A DNA stretch of 64,000 nucleotides, from the NCBI RefSeq assembly GCF_024346975.1, contig NZ_AP024885.1, positions 806,001 through 870,000 of the forward strand, in the 5' to 3' direction. The position numbers and the translations under genes were made by a program. The notes beneath the pieces are model-generated. The model was not told where the DNA came from. It saw only the letters and a program-made list of their open reading frames with translations, and did not search any database. Every line of letters begins with the position of its first letter. The first letter of the stretch is position 1. This document shows, piece by piece, positions 25,901 to 34,437 of this stretch. This DNA is from Vibrio neonatus. Lineage in GTDB: Bacteria; Pseudomonadota; Gammaproteobacteria; Enterobacterales; Vibrionaceae.

Positions 25901-27026
25901 TGTAGCTGTAGCGTAAGTCGCCAAATCTTTTATCACCTTGCTTTTTAAGAACAATGGTTGGGACGCCAGTTTTCGCTTCTTGAAGCTCAATATTAATGGC
26001 TTTAATCGTATTCTTAGCAGAATCTAAATACGGTTTGTTCTCTGGAAGATAGTAATTATTGTCTAAATAATAGGTGATGTTTTTTCTATTTGGATTCCAG
26101 CGGTATAGATAGTCATGGTAACGATGACCATTTTGCACTTTGGTTCTATCTCGAACAGAAATATAAGCTAAGTTATCTGTTTCACTATCAAAAAAGCCAA
26201 ATCGAGCAAAGTCTTCATGGCTATATGGAACAGGGGAGTACTCTTCTTTACTCAAATTATCTTTAGCAACAATCGAGTAAAACTCATGGGTAGAGAAGCT
26301 ATTGGAGCTAGTACCTGCACCGAATTCACTACCGGCAATATTGCGATAAACAACCTGACAAGAGTTGCTGTTGTTTAGTGTATAGCGTTTTTGCAACTCA
26401 AAGTTGATGATGCCATTTTTTAGGTCAATCTCAGAACCATTCCAGCTACCATCGTGCACTAAGGTCGCGCCACCTTGTTGCTGCATACAGTTGTTAAACT
26501 GCTGGCCGATACCTTCATTGCCATCAGAGAATTGCTCAACATTGGCTAGATCTGGAATGAAGTAACGTTTTTTATCCCACGATACATCAGCATCGGAATT
26601 AACCGTTTCTTTGTTGATACATTTATCGTAGCTGTCTTCCTGACATTTATAGTCAATATAAGTGCCCGGTATAAACAGCACCATCGGCCAATTAGTAATA
26701 TTACTTTGATTGTCACTCGTATAAATATCGCGAGGAAGTTCTCGCACTTCTATACCGTCTGAGACTAAGTTAATTTTTACCGATGCGTGACGACGAATAT
26801 CGTAAGCAACCGAATTATTTAGAAAAGACGGTAGTTGAGTTACGGTATGGCTATATATAAACTTAGTGTCATTTAAGCTGCTAATATCAGATGTTGTTAC
26901 CTGATTAATATCTTTAGCGACTTCTTTATATTCTTCATCTTTCGGGCCGCATCCCACTATTGCTAGCGAACACAACAAAGACACTACAGTTCCTTTGTAG
27001 CCCATACTATTCCAGTTTCTATTCAT
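22959..27026 (-). CDS. Very large zinc metalloprotease lipoprotein (metzincin, EcxA/DUF4953-like core)
   Basis: 1355 residues with a lipoprotein signal (LAIVGC, Cys ~26). The metzincin zinc site is intact near residues 604-614: HELGHSFGLRH. A Met-turn candidate, SSVMEYMADS, lies ~60 residues downstream. Both match the pattern of bacterial met-zincins that read HExGHxxGLRHNF. Long regions on each side have no domain I recognise; the N-terminal ~500 residues are Asn/Tyr-rich and include a Ser/Thr-rich stretch (SATDTSTSQSTATDT). About 1.5 times the size I would expect for the family. First gene of the protease operon; secretion to the cell surface is inferred. Confidence 0.85.
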   Translation of the reverse strand: MNRNWNSMGYKGTVVSLLCSLAIVGCGPKDEEYKEVAKDINQVTTSDISSLNDTKFIYSHTVTQLPSFLNNSVAYDIRRHASVKINLVSDGIEVRELPRDIYTSDNQSNITNWPMVLFIPGTYIDYKCQEDSYDKCINKETVNSDADVSWDKKRYFIPDLANVEQFSDGNEGIGQQFNNCMQQQGGATLVHDGSWNGSEIDLKNGIINFELQKRYTLNNSNSCQVVYRNIAGSEFGAGTSSNSFSTHEFYSIVAKDNLSKEEYSPVPYSHEDFARFGFFDSETDNLAYISVRDRTKVQNGHRYHDYLYRWNPNRKNITYYLDNNYYLPENKPYLDSAKNTIKAINIELQEAKTGVPTIVLKKQGDKRFGDLRYSYITLDNFADNFNYSGLTESITDTQTGEIVASHIVMNLPMSRETGTEGRYDTIRDTFKYLDGKLNADEISAKLTSGDMSATDTSTSQSTATDTMYSASNDDETLSDAERSNLAKSTQYYNALHGLETFGAKKMVGEGTYDIDSGVNAATSMNVPPVPKAPVVTGDQLPPYIQTFWTENLSPIYGPDSTIWDDPDLWTGEPRHSDMLSFSELSPKNQLLMQEITGNGFYSAILTHELGHSFGLRHNFRSSVDIAHHFTKNSPFYKKVQPKIDKALGVISDKSMQIITRYSSVMEYMADSSFYNNIYGAYDLAALRFGYAREIQPKMSDDTIFDTDGPWVSVKTRDNSILSSWKKEQATAPTLGNGIISTIEKAYKMDSVRYQFCSDSDIETDFYCNKSDVALESSAMNLGGANTFKSISRQLLDGVYVAFYSQSIGGNGLSDLSALGKIFDNGDYYTSTSALVKIRHNIARAANSAGIYDADDYLNDQTCPYNFRSQPSPYSVTGLEQCTSLRFSLDSVLLYSLSALNVNDIDARVRIYQKPKPGISVNLSTPVYATDVNLNDLYNAVTDLHIPYDGGKSPMSLSNDLHKNFTDEQHQALLFKVLVENNPAVINAFSMSQPVPIEADNYRIEVTPSPTASVVTPLNGINLPNDIHPQDGNLYKKIPPQWPTKLELMQDLLRTSDLDSMDHFSNLAMVDYDHKMGRTIEMFLCNSVMHTDYAQFHSSTAKEPLSYSTAIPTEAALNNTCVQDIIQHSDVTDEGAIVAGQPYAPYIASPAPGFYYENYIKQYLTYNLLNGKGNDPANKYIEPVTKSESNKHLYRHFGLSYSSASEEGMTSRTNYLKALLKQVVLATEDGVQGSYGHSESWREYVSLHKDSALFQGSPIYTYDTVKQEYTVDQSWMTSNEVYNPDTGKSVYIGPKNALAQKLRKRIQNTVVKLWQLNKASHTPSLVPIPDTHMSENLKLQLERDKQVLFNILPELD

Positions 27027-27115
27027 TTATCTATTACTACTATGCCGATGAGTATTAATTTGTAAGAAAATATGTCGAACTTTGCACTATATAGTGCAGA
27101 TTAAATAGATACAAC

Positions 27116-27138
27116 GGGGTCAGGTCTTGAAATTTGCA
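27116..27138 (+). repeat. REP-like repeat, copy 12 (forward)
   Basis: Exact consensus copy. Confidence 0.9.
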
Positions 27139-27149
27139 TATCTATTCAT

Positions 27150-27172
27150 GGGGTCAGGTCTTGAAATTTGCA
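27150..27172 (+). repeat. REP-like repeat, copy 13 (forward)
   Basis: Exact consensus copy, 11 bp after copy 12. Confidence 0.9.
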
Positions 27173-27405
27173 GGGGCTTTGTATTTTCAGGGCTTTGCGG
27201 GGTATTAGCCTATAACGGTCATTGTAGTGCAATCTGATGTTGCAGAATTGGAATTTCAAATTGAAAAGCGGTATTTAAAACTTGAGTTAAGGCTATTGCA
27301 ATGTCTATATTTTCTATAGATATGTACATAACTATTCACTATTGAGTAAGTGCTTGTATTTTGGTCGTTTTTATATGTGGCTAAAGAGGGGGAAGTTAAG
27401 GGTGA

Positions 27406-27428
27406 TGCAAATTTCAAGACCTGACCCC
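27406..27428 (-). repeat. REP-like repeat, copy 14 (inverted)
   Basis: Exact inverted consensus, 114 bp before the start of the TorA-like gene. With copies 12 and 13 it brackets about 230 bp. Confidence 0.9.
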
Positions 27429-27541
27429 GCAAGTTACTATTTTGTGTAACTAAGTTTGTGAGTCATTCTCATTTAAGGGGATGACTATATGCGTTTGGCT
27501 GATTATTATCAGGCGCATTTCTTCTTTTGGTAAGCGATGCT

Positions 27542-30205
27542 ATGACGATTTCAAGACGCAACTTCCTCAAAGGCTCTCTGGCTACGGCAATTGTCGCTGG
27601 TAGCGGTCTTACTCTTTTTTCTATCGATAAAGTGTTTGATAAGGATACTCAAATTATCCCTCATGCCAGTCACTTTGGGCCTTTTAATGCGATCGTCAAA
27701 GATGGGGTTGTGATTGGTATTCAGCCAATTTCTGAGTTGGATGCTATGCCTACGGAGATGCTGACCAAAGGTATCTTGAGCCGTCTATACGATGATACTC
27801 GAGTGCAATATCCTATGGTGCGCGCTTCTTATCTTGCTGATCCTACCGGAGATACTAAGCCTCATTTACGCGGTAAAGAATCGTTTGTGCAAGTGAGTTG
27901 GGAGACGGCGCTATCTTTAGTAGCTAATGCAATAAACCACACGGTTGAGCAACACGGTAACGAAGCCATATTTAGCAGCTCTTACGGCGGATGGGCGCAT
28001 CCGGGGTTGATGAAACCGCATGTATTGCAAGGTCGCTTTTTTAACCTTATTGGCGGTCAAAGTGCAACTACCGGTGATTACTCTGGTGGCGCGTCGCAAA
28101 TTATTTTGCCGCACGTGATTGGCGATATGGAAGTGTACTCTCCGCAAACTGCGTGGCCTGTTATAAAAGAATATACACAAACCTTTGTGCTGATTGGTTG
28201 CGACCCTTGGAAGAACAATCGTATTGAAGCTCGCGTTGCTGACCATCAAATGTATCCGCATTGGAAAGAGTTTGTGCAAGCGGGGGTTAAATTCATTTCA
28301 ATTAACCCGCAACGTACCCATACCGATGTTGAGCTCGATGCTGAGTGGGTTAAAATTGTGCCCAACACAGATACCGCGCTATTTTTAGCCATGGCGCAAT
28401 ACGTGTATAGCCAAGGCATGCACGATGCTAAATATCTTGAGCGTTATACCGTTGGCTCGGACAAATACATCGACCACCTACAAGGTAAAGACGATGGTGT
28501 AGTGAAATCACCGGAGTGGGCTGAAAAAATCACCGGCATTAGCGCCGATGAGATCAAATCTCTGGCGATTCGCTTTGTCACTACCCGCACCCAATTTGCC
28601 GCTTCTTGGTCGCTACAACGTGCTGATCATGGCGAAATGGTGCATTGGGCTATCATCAACTTTGCCGCCATGATTGGCAAAATTGGTAAGCCGGGTGAAG
28701 GGGTTGGCTTTAGTTGGCACTATGGCAATGGCGGCATGCCACAATCGGGTAAAACGGCGCCGATTGGCCTGTCACAAGGTCGAAACCCAGTGAAATCGAT
28801 CTGTCCTGCTTCGCGCATCTCAGAGATGTTGAATAACCCGGGTAAATCCTTTACCCGAGATGGACTCGAATACACTTATCCTGACGTGAAAATGATTTAT
28901 AACGCCGGTAATAATGTGGTGTCTCATCAGCAAAACACTAATGAGTTTCTTAAAGCACTCAACGAAAAAGTGGAAACCTTTGTCTGCCAAGACCCTTGGT
29001 GGTGCGCATCGTCACGCTTCGCTGATATTGTTTTGCCGGCAACTAGTACATTAGAACGCAATGATGTGACCTCTGGCGGCACTTACAGCGCAGATAAAGT
29101 ATATGCGATGCGTCAAGTGATAGAACCTTATGGAGAAAGTCTTGATGACTTTGAGATTTTCCGCAGATTATCCGCCATCTTCGGTGTCGAAAAGCAGTTT
29201 ACTCAAGATTCCAGCGCTGACGATATAGTGAAAAAAGGCTACCAAGCCTCATCGGCTACCATGCCGTTTGATGACTTTTGGCGATTAGGCGTTGCGCCTA
29301 TGCCTGTTCCTGAAAAAGCTAAGCAGTGGGTGAGACATGGTGATTTTTACAATGATCCAGAAAACAACCCACTACATACTCGCTCAGGGAAAATAGAACT
29401 TTATTGTCAAGATATCGCCGATTTTAATGTTAGTGATTGCCCGCCAATGCCAAGCTTTATGACGCCTAGTGAGTACTTAGGTAACGCCGATTCTGAGCAA
29501 GTGCATGTGGTTAGCCCGCACCCTTATATGCGAGTGCACTCGCAGTTAGCAAATGCTGATATTCGAAACATTGAAAATGTTCAGGACCGTCAATATGTTC
29601 TCATTAATCAGCAAGATGCCGATAAGAGAGGCATTAAAGCAGGTGGTTTAGTTGAGATTTATAACGAACGTGGACATGTGATTGCGGGCGCGAAAGTGTC
29701 TGATCAAATCATGCCGGGCGTGATCAGTTTAGAAGAAGGGGCGTGGTTACAATTTGACCAAAAGGGACGTTGTAACGGCGGCGCAATTAACGTACTGACC
29801 TCCAGCAAAGCGTGTAGCGGTCTTAGTCAGGCGACGATCGCCAATACTTGTTTAGCCTACATGAAGCCTTGCCATGATCCTGAATCTGATAATCGCGCTT
29901 TTGAGCCACCAGTTGTAGAAACCAATAAGCAGGGACATACCGTAACTGCCGCGCCTATTTCAGCCCGTGCAAAAGCCAATAGTGCGGACACACAAAAAGC
30001 GGCTAAGCCGAGTGTGCACAGCGCCGGTGAAGCGCTATTTTATGAGCGCTGCACTATGTGTCACTCAGCAAAAGATCCTAAGCAGTACACCAAAGCACAA
30101 TGGCACAGTATTACTCAAAGTATGTTCCCACGCGCAGGGCTTGATCCTGAGCAGCGAAAACTGGTGATGTCATTTTTAGAAGCCCACGCAAAAGACGCTA
30201 AGTAA
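27542..30205 (+). CDS. Periplasmic molybdopterin S-/N-oxide reductase (TorA/BisC/DMSO-reductase type) with fused C-terminal cytochrome c
   Basis: 887 residues from the ATG at 27542; a TTG five codons upstream would also be in frame. A twin-arginine signal opens it (SRRNFLKGSLATAIVAG). The molybdo-bis(MGD) reductase body shows TTGDYSGGASQIILPHVIGDMEVYSPQTAWP (in two stretches, residues ~175-210), typical of TorA/TorZ/BisC, and CQDPWWCASSRFADIVLPATSTLERND. After a linker of ~60 residues the protein ends in a monoheme cytochrome c domain with CTMCH and the axial-Met candidate SMFPRAG. The fused cytochrome probably feeds electrons to molybdenum, replacing a separate TorC-type partner; none is adjacent. 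TMAO, DMSO or biotin sulfoxide are possible substrates. Confidence 0.88.
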   Translation: MTISRRNFLKGSLATAIVAGSGLTLFSIDKVFDKDTQIIPHASHFGPFNAIVKDGVVIGIQPISELDAMPTEMLTKGILSRLYDDTRVQYPMVRASYLADPTGDTKPHLRGKESFVQVSWETALSLVANAINHTVEQHGNEAIFSSSYGGWAHPGLMKPHVLQGRFFNLIGGQSATTGDYSGGASQIILPHVIGDMEVYSPQTAWPVIKEYTQTFVLIGCDPWKNNRIEARVADHQMYPHWKEFVQAGVKFISINPQRTHTDVELDAEWVKIVPNTDTALFLAMAQYVYSQGMHDAKYLERYTVGSDKYIDHLQGKDDGVVKSPEWAEKITGISADEIKSLAIRFVTTRTQFAASWSLQRADHGEMVHWAIINFAAMIGKIGKPGEGVGFSWHYGNGGMPQSGKTAPIGLSQGRNPVKSICPASRISEMLNNPGKSFTRDGLEYTYPDVKMIYNAGNNVVSHQQNTNEFLKALNEKVETFVCQDPWWCASSRFADIVLPATSTLERNDVTSGGTYSADKVYAMRQVIEPYGESLDDFEIFRRLSAIFGVEKQFTQDSSADDIVKKGYQASSATMPFDDFWRLGVAPMPVPEKAKQWVRHGDFYNDPENNPLHTRSGKIELYCQDIADFNVSDCPPMPSFMTPSEYLGNADSEQVHVVSPHPYMRVHSQLANADIRNIENVQDRQYVLINQQDADKRGIKAGGLVEIYNERGHVIAGAKVSDQIMPGVISLEEGAWLQFDQKGRCNGGAINVLTSSKACSGLSQATIANTCLAYMKPCHDPESDNRAFEPPVVETNKQGHTVTAAPISARAKANSADTQKAAKPSVHSAGEALFYERCTMCHSAKDPKQYTKAQWHSITQSMFPRAGLDPEQRKLVMSFLEAHAKDAK

Positions 30206-30268
30206 TTACTTAGCAGTAAAAGAGTATCGGTTACTGCGCTGTTGAAAATAGAAAACAGCTCAACTAGA

Positions 30269-30307
30269 AAGGCCTATTCATTTAAAATTGAATAGGCCTT
30301 ATTTTTT
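30269..30307 (+). terminator. Intrinsic terminator after the TorA-like gene
   Basis: Perfect 12-bp stem (30269-30280 with 30289-30300, AAGGCCTATTCA/TGAATAGGCCTT), then ATTTTTT. It also faces the convergent RND gene. Confidence 0.9.
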
Positions 30308-30331
30308 GGAGTTACCTTTGATATCAGTGTG

Positions 30332-33300
30332 TTATACGCTCGTTTTATTAACCCGGTAGAAAGTCGCGTACAGCAAAGGCACAACCACCAAAGTCAAAAC
30401 TGTCGCAAAGCCAAGGCCTGCCATTATGGTCACTGCCATAGAACCAAAAAACGGATCTGCGACTAATGGTATTAAGCCTAAGATAGTGGTCAATGCTGCC
30501 ATACTCACAGGTTTAACACGGCTTAGCGCGCTGTCGATAAGCGCCACATATGGGGGCTTACCACTGCCTAGGTCGGTATTAATTTGATCCATCAATACGA
30601 TACCATTTTTAATGACCATCCCACTTAAACTAAGCAGACCTAATAGAGCGGTGAAACTAAATGGTAAACCCGTTGCTAGCAAGCCAAAACTGACCCCAAT
30701 TATGGACAATGGTACGGTAAACCAAATCACTAAAGGCTTGCGTAGGGAATTGAACAAAAATACCGTAATCACGAACATCAGCAGATAACCCAGAGGCATT
30801 GCCGCGCCAAGTGCTTGTTGCGCCTGCTGCTCGGACTCATATTCACCCCCCCAATTTAGCTGATATCCTGCAGGAAGATGATACGCCTCGACAAGCGGTC
30901 GGATACGATTAAACAGCACAGCTGGCGTTTCACTGCTGAGAATATCATGGTCGGCTAAGACTGAAATTTCCCGTTTTCTGTCACGGCGCATAATGATGGA
31001 ATCTTCCCAATCTAGACTCAAACCATCCACAACTTGCTCAATCGGTACATAGCTTTGTAGCACAGGGCTCCAAATCTGTAAGCGTTTCAATGTTTGAATA
31101 TCTTCTCGCTCCACTTTAGGCAGACGAGAAATGATCGGTAGCTGTTTGGTGCCATCTCGAAGGACGCCAATCGGCACACCGCCAAACGCCATTTCCAGAG
31201 TTTGTGACAAATCTTGTTTAGAGATTCCAAGGCGACGCGCTTTCGATTCATTAAACGCAGGCACTAAAATCTTACTCTTTTCGCGCAGGTTATTGCGCAC
31301 ATTGCGTGCGCCAGGATCGCTGGCAATAATACGTTCAATATCATTAGATATATGACGTAGTACTTGCATGTCAGGCCCTGTGATACGCGCTTCAATTTTT
31401 GACGCAGGAGAAGGACCAAATTCCACCACTTGCAACCTAAAATCTACTTGCGGAAATTGCTGGGGAAGCGCGTTATTTAGATTGTCTAATAGTGCGAACA
31501 TGCTATCCAAATCATGCGCTCGCACTAAAAGTTGCGCATAAGAAGGGTAAGACATCTCAGGCTGATAGGTCAGAGAGTAACGCTGCCAACCTTGCCCTAT
31601 CGTTGTTGCAACATAATCGACTTTGTCATTTTGTTGAATAAATTCATTGATTTGCTTGGTTATTTTCGTGGTTTGTCGAATATCCGCACCTTGCGGAAGC
31701 CACGCATTGACATAAAAAATCGGTGTATTTGAAGCAGGGAAAAACTGTTGTTTGACTGAGCCAAAGCCAATGACGGCGCTTACCAGCAATAGTAGAAGTG
31801 TCACCAAAGATAGCTTTTTATAATGAAGGACAAACATCAGAGCGCGTTTAAATAGGGTAAATATGACGCCTTGGTACAAGTCATCGTTGTCCTTGGTTGG
31901 CTCGATGTCTCCCAAAAAGCGCTCAGCTAAAAACGGGGTTAAGGTCAATGCCGTCACCCAGCTTAAAAACAGCGAAAAACACAACACCCAAAATAGCGAT
32001 GCCATGAATTCACCTGTGGCATCTTGCGATAAGCCAATAGGTGCAAACGCAGTAATGGCAATCACGGTGGCGCCCAATAGTGGCCATTGGGTTTGTTTGA
32101 CAATTGCCATAGCCGCTTGCGCTTTCGACAGCCCGCGTTTCATGCCAACTTGAATACCTTCCACCACCACGATGGCATTATCCACTAACATGCCAAGGGC
32201 AATGACCAAGGCGCCAAGGGAGATGCGGTGCAGTTCGATATTTTGATAGTCCATCAAAATAAAGGTGCCAAACACTGTTAGTAGTAGCACTAAGCCGATA
32301 ATCAGTCCGCTGCGCAGTCCCATGGCAAACAGCAATACGACGATAACAATACCAATTGCTTGCGCGAGACTGACCAGAAAGCTATTTACTGAGTGAGCCA
32401 CTTCATGAGACTGGTCATAAAAGACATTCAGCTTCATACCTACTGGAGTTTCATTGTCTAGCTGTTGGATTCGCTGTGAAATCGTCTGACCTATATCGAC
32501 AACATTCACGCCTGATGCAAACGAAATGCCGATGTTTAAAGCAGGTTGTCCGTTAAATAGCACTAGGTTCTGCGGCTGCTCTGAAATGCCTTGTTTGACG
32601 GTGGCAATGTCTTTAAGGCGGATAAGCTTGCCGGTATCTCGGCCGTGAATAATAAGGTTTTCTAAGCTTTCAATGGAAGACATATTGCCAGTAGGGCGCA
32701 GGCGCAGATTATCGCCAGATACCATCACTTGCCCTGCATTTTGCACAGAGTTTTGTTGGTTAATGAGCCCAACTACAGTATTAGAGTCAAGGTTTAACGC
32801 TGCCAGTCGTTCGGTGGACATTTCGATATAGATTTGCTCTGGCTGGTCGCCTGTGATCAAGACTTTGCCAACGCCATCAATTAATTCTAGCTCCCGCGAC
32901 AGATAATCAGCGTAGCGTTTTAATTCAGGATAACTGTAGGCTTTGCCCGTTAAGGCAAGCGACATGCCGTACACATCACCAAAATCATCGAGCACTGAAA
33001 TCCCTTGTACCCCTTGTGGCAAGCTTGGTTTCAGATCGTTGATTTTGCGGCGCATTTCATCCCATATTTGCGCTAATTGATCCGAAGCATAGATAGATTT
33101 CATGCGCACCAGAATTTGGGTTTTACCTGCGGTTGTGGTCGAAGTAATGTGATCCACATACGGCAACTGGCGAATGGCTTTTTCTAAAGGGTAGGCTAAC
33201 TCTTCTTCCACTTCGTGAGGAGTAGCGCCCGGGTAGGTGGCAACCACCATGGCATCTTTGATGGTAAATTCTGGGTCTTCTAAGCGACCAAGATCGTTAA

Positions 33301-33385
33301 AGGTGATGATGCCACCGATGAGTAAGATCAGGATAAACATCCAGCTGATGACGCTGTTTTTTATAGAGTAGTGTGCGATGTTCAT
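30332..33385 (-). CDS. RND efflux pump inner-membrane subunit
   Basis: 1017 residues, proton-driven transporter of the AcrB/hydrophobe-amphiphile group. The N-terminal TM1 and porter domain are seen (GRLEDPEFTIKDAMVVATYPGATPHEVEEELAYPLE), then TM segments with the conserved GMLVDNAIVVVEGI in TM4 (~residues 395-410, proton-relay Asp) and the C-terminal GMVIKNGIVLMDQIN. Its start shares one base with the adaptor stop (TAATG). The order adaptor-adaptor-pump resembles the two-adaptor VexIJK-type pumps of Vibrio, a family-level resemblance only. No outer-membrane channel is encoded here. Confidence 0.92.
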   Translation of the reverse strand: MNIAHYSIKNSVISWMFILILLIGGIITFNDLGRLEDPEFTIKDAMVVATYPGATPHEVEEELAYPLEKAIRQLPYVDHITSTTTAGKTQILVRMKSIYASDQLAQIWDEMRRKINDLKPSLPQGVQGISVLDDFGDVYGMSLALTGKAYSYPELKRYADYLSRELELIDGVGKVLITGDQPEQIYIEMSTERLAALNLDSNTVVGLINQQNSVQNAGQVMVSGDNLRLRPTGNMSSIESLENLIIHGRDTGKLIRLKDIATVKQGISEQPQNLVLFNGQPALNIGISFASGVNVVDIGQTISQRIQQLDNETPVGMKLNVFYDQSHEVAHSVNSFLVSLAQAIGIVIVVLLFAMGLRSGLIIGLVLLLTVFGTFILMDYQNIELHRISLGALVIALGMLVDNAIVVVEGIQVGMKRGLSKAQAAMAIVKQTQWPLLGATVIAITAFAPIGLSQDATGEFMASLFWVLCFSLFLSWVTALTLTPFLAERFLGDIEPTKDNDDLYQGVIFTLFKRALMFVLHYKKLSLVTLLLLLVSAVIGFGSVKQQFFPASNTPIFYVNAWLPQGADIRQTTKITKQINEFIQQNDKVDYVATTIGQGWQRYSLTYQPEMSYPSYAQLLVRAHDLDSMFALLDNLNNALPQQFPQVDFRLQVVEFGPSPASKIEARITGPDMQVLRHISNDIERIIASDPGARNVRNNLREKSKILVPAFNESKARRLGISKQDLSQTLEMAFGGVPIGVLRDGTKQLPIISRLPKVEREDIQTLKRLQIWSPVLQSYVPIEQVVDGLSLDWEDSIIMRRDRKREISVLADHDILSSETPAVLFNRIRPLVEAYHLPAGYQLNWGGEYESEQQAQQALGAAMPLGYLLMFVITVFLFNSLRKPLVIWFTVPLSIIGVSFGLLATGLPFSFTALLGLLSLSGMVIKNGIVLMDQINTDLGSGKPPYVALIDSALSRVKPVSMAALTTILGLIPLVADPFFGSMAVTIMAGLGFATVLTLVVVPLLYATFYRVNKTSV

Positions 33386-34437
33386 TATTGAGATACCTTG
33401 CCCACAAGGGTAAATGGACGGTGATGAGTTAACTTAGATAGTTGGTTGGTGATGAGCAAATCGCCTTGCTGTAAGCCTTTGCTGATCACGGCGCCATCTT
33501 TTGTAATGGAATTTACTGTGACGTCTTGTTGGGTCAATTGTTGGTTTTTATACAGCCACACGCTAAATTCACTTGGATTGTTGCCCGCCACCAGTGTGTT
33601 GGCCGGAATAAGATACGCGAGTATCTGCGAGGCTTTATTGGTTGTCATAACGACTTGCGCGGCGGTGCCCGGCAATACTTGGGTAGGGGGTTGGTTTACC
33701 TCAAAGCGCATCAGATAATTACCGTGATTAGCGGTAGGCTCAGCCGACCATAGCAACAAGCGACCGTTGACAGGTTGTGGCAAACTTTCAAACTGGATTT
33801 GCACCTGAGTGCCGAGTTTAGGCCGTAAGCTGAGCAGCATTTCTTCGGTGACATTGATATCCACTTGCACGCGGTCGTGTCGATACAGGGTTAATATTGG
33901 CTCTGCTGCGGTGACATTTTCTGCGACTTCTTTTTCCACGGTGGCGATGGTTGCGTCAAAAGGAGCAAGCAATCGAGTTTGTGATAAACGACGTTGCAGT
34001 GATTGATACTGAATATCCGCCAACTGTTGTTTGCCGTTAATCGCATCAAATTCAGCGCGAGAGATCATTTTCTTGGCTTTTAGTTGTTGCGCTCGGGCGC
34101 GTTGTTTATTGGCAAGATCTAGCGTCACTTTCGCTTGCTTTAATTGCTGATTAATACGGGTGTCGTCAAGAGTAGCAAGCACTTGACCTTTAACGACAGT
34201 GTCACCCGATTTGACGGATAAGTGAGTCATTTCACCGGCATTAACAAAGGCAAGTGGCGTAATATCTGCGGGCACACTTACACCATTGAATTCACGGTTG
34301 CCAAGGGTGATCTGCTGTTTTACCTCAAAGGTTTTAAGGTGCAATGTAGGGGGTGTTAGCGCTGTTTGTTCGCTAAAACAGCCGCTTAATAGCGTACATA
34401 TTATCGCGACTAAGGGGGTAGTTAAGGTGCGTTTCAT
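33385..34437 (-). CDS. RND periplasmic adaptor lipoprotein (membrane fusion protein) 2
   Basis: 350 residues; the start at 34437 overlaps the previous stop (TGATG). Lipobox LLSGC (Cys ~20). HlyD/AcrA-type layout: a lipoyl half-motif (VKSGDTVVKGQVLATLDD), an alpha-helical hairpin (~95-150, Gln/Lys-rich), the second lipoyl half (RLLAPFDATIATVEKEVAENV), then beta-barrel and membrane-proximal domains. It links the pump to an outer-membrane channel encoded elsewhere. Confidence 0.9.
   Translation of the reverse strand: MKRTLTTPLVAIICTLLSGCFSEQTALTPPTLHLKTFEVKQQITLGNREFNGVSVPADITPLAFVNAGEMTHLSVKSGDTVVKGQVLATLDDTRINQQLKQAKVTLDLANKQRARAQQLKAKKMISRAEFDAINGKQQLADIQYQSLQRRLSQTRLLAPFDATIATVEKEVAENVTAAEPILTLYRHDRVQVDINVTEEMLLSLRPKLGTQVQIQFESLPQPVNGRLLLWSAEPTANHGNYLMRFEVNQPPTQVLPGTAAQVVMTTNKASQILAYLIPANTLVAGNNPSEFSVWLYKNQQLTQQDVTVNSITKDGAVISKGLQQGDLLITNQLSKLTHHRPFTLVGKVSQ

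Larger units (their letters stand above)
27027..27541. other. Divergent intergenic region carrying three repeat copies and a palindrome
   Basis: 515 bp between the protease operon and the TorA-like gene. It includes a perfect 16-bp palindrome TGCACTATATAGTGCA (27083-27098), two tandem forward repeat copies and one inverted copy. The palindrome's left half with its flank (TTTGCACTATATAG) also occurs right after copy 3 (15105-15118), so it may be a repeat remnant rather than an operator. Promoters of both operons must lie here. Confidence 0.6.

Noticed and set aside
13130..27428. Scattered identical repeats as a CRISPR array
   Set aside because: Spacing is irregular (11 bp to many kb), copies occur in both orientations and no cas gene is present.
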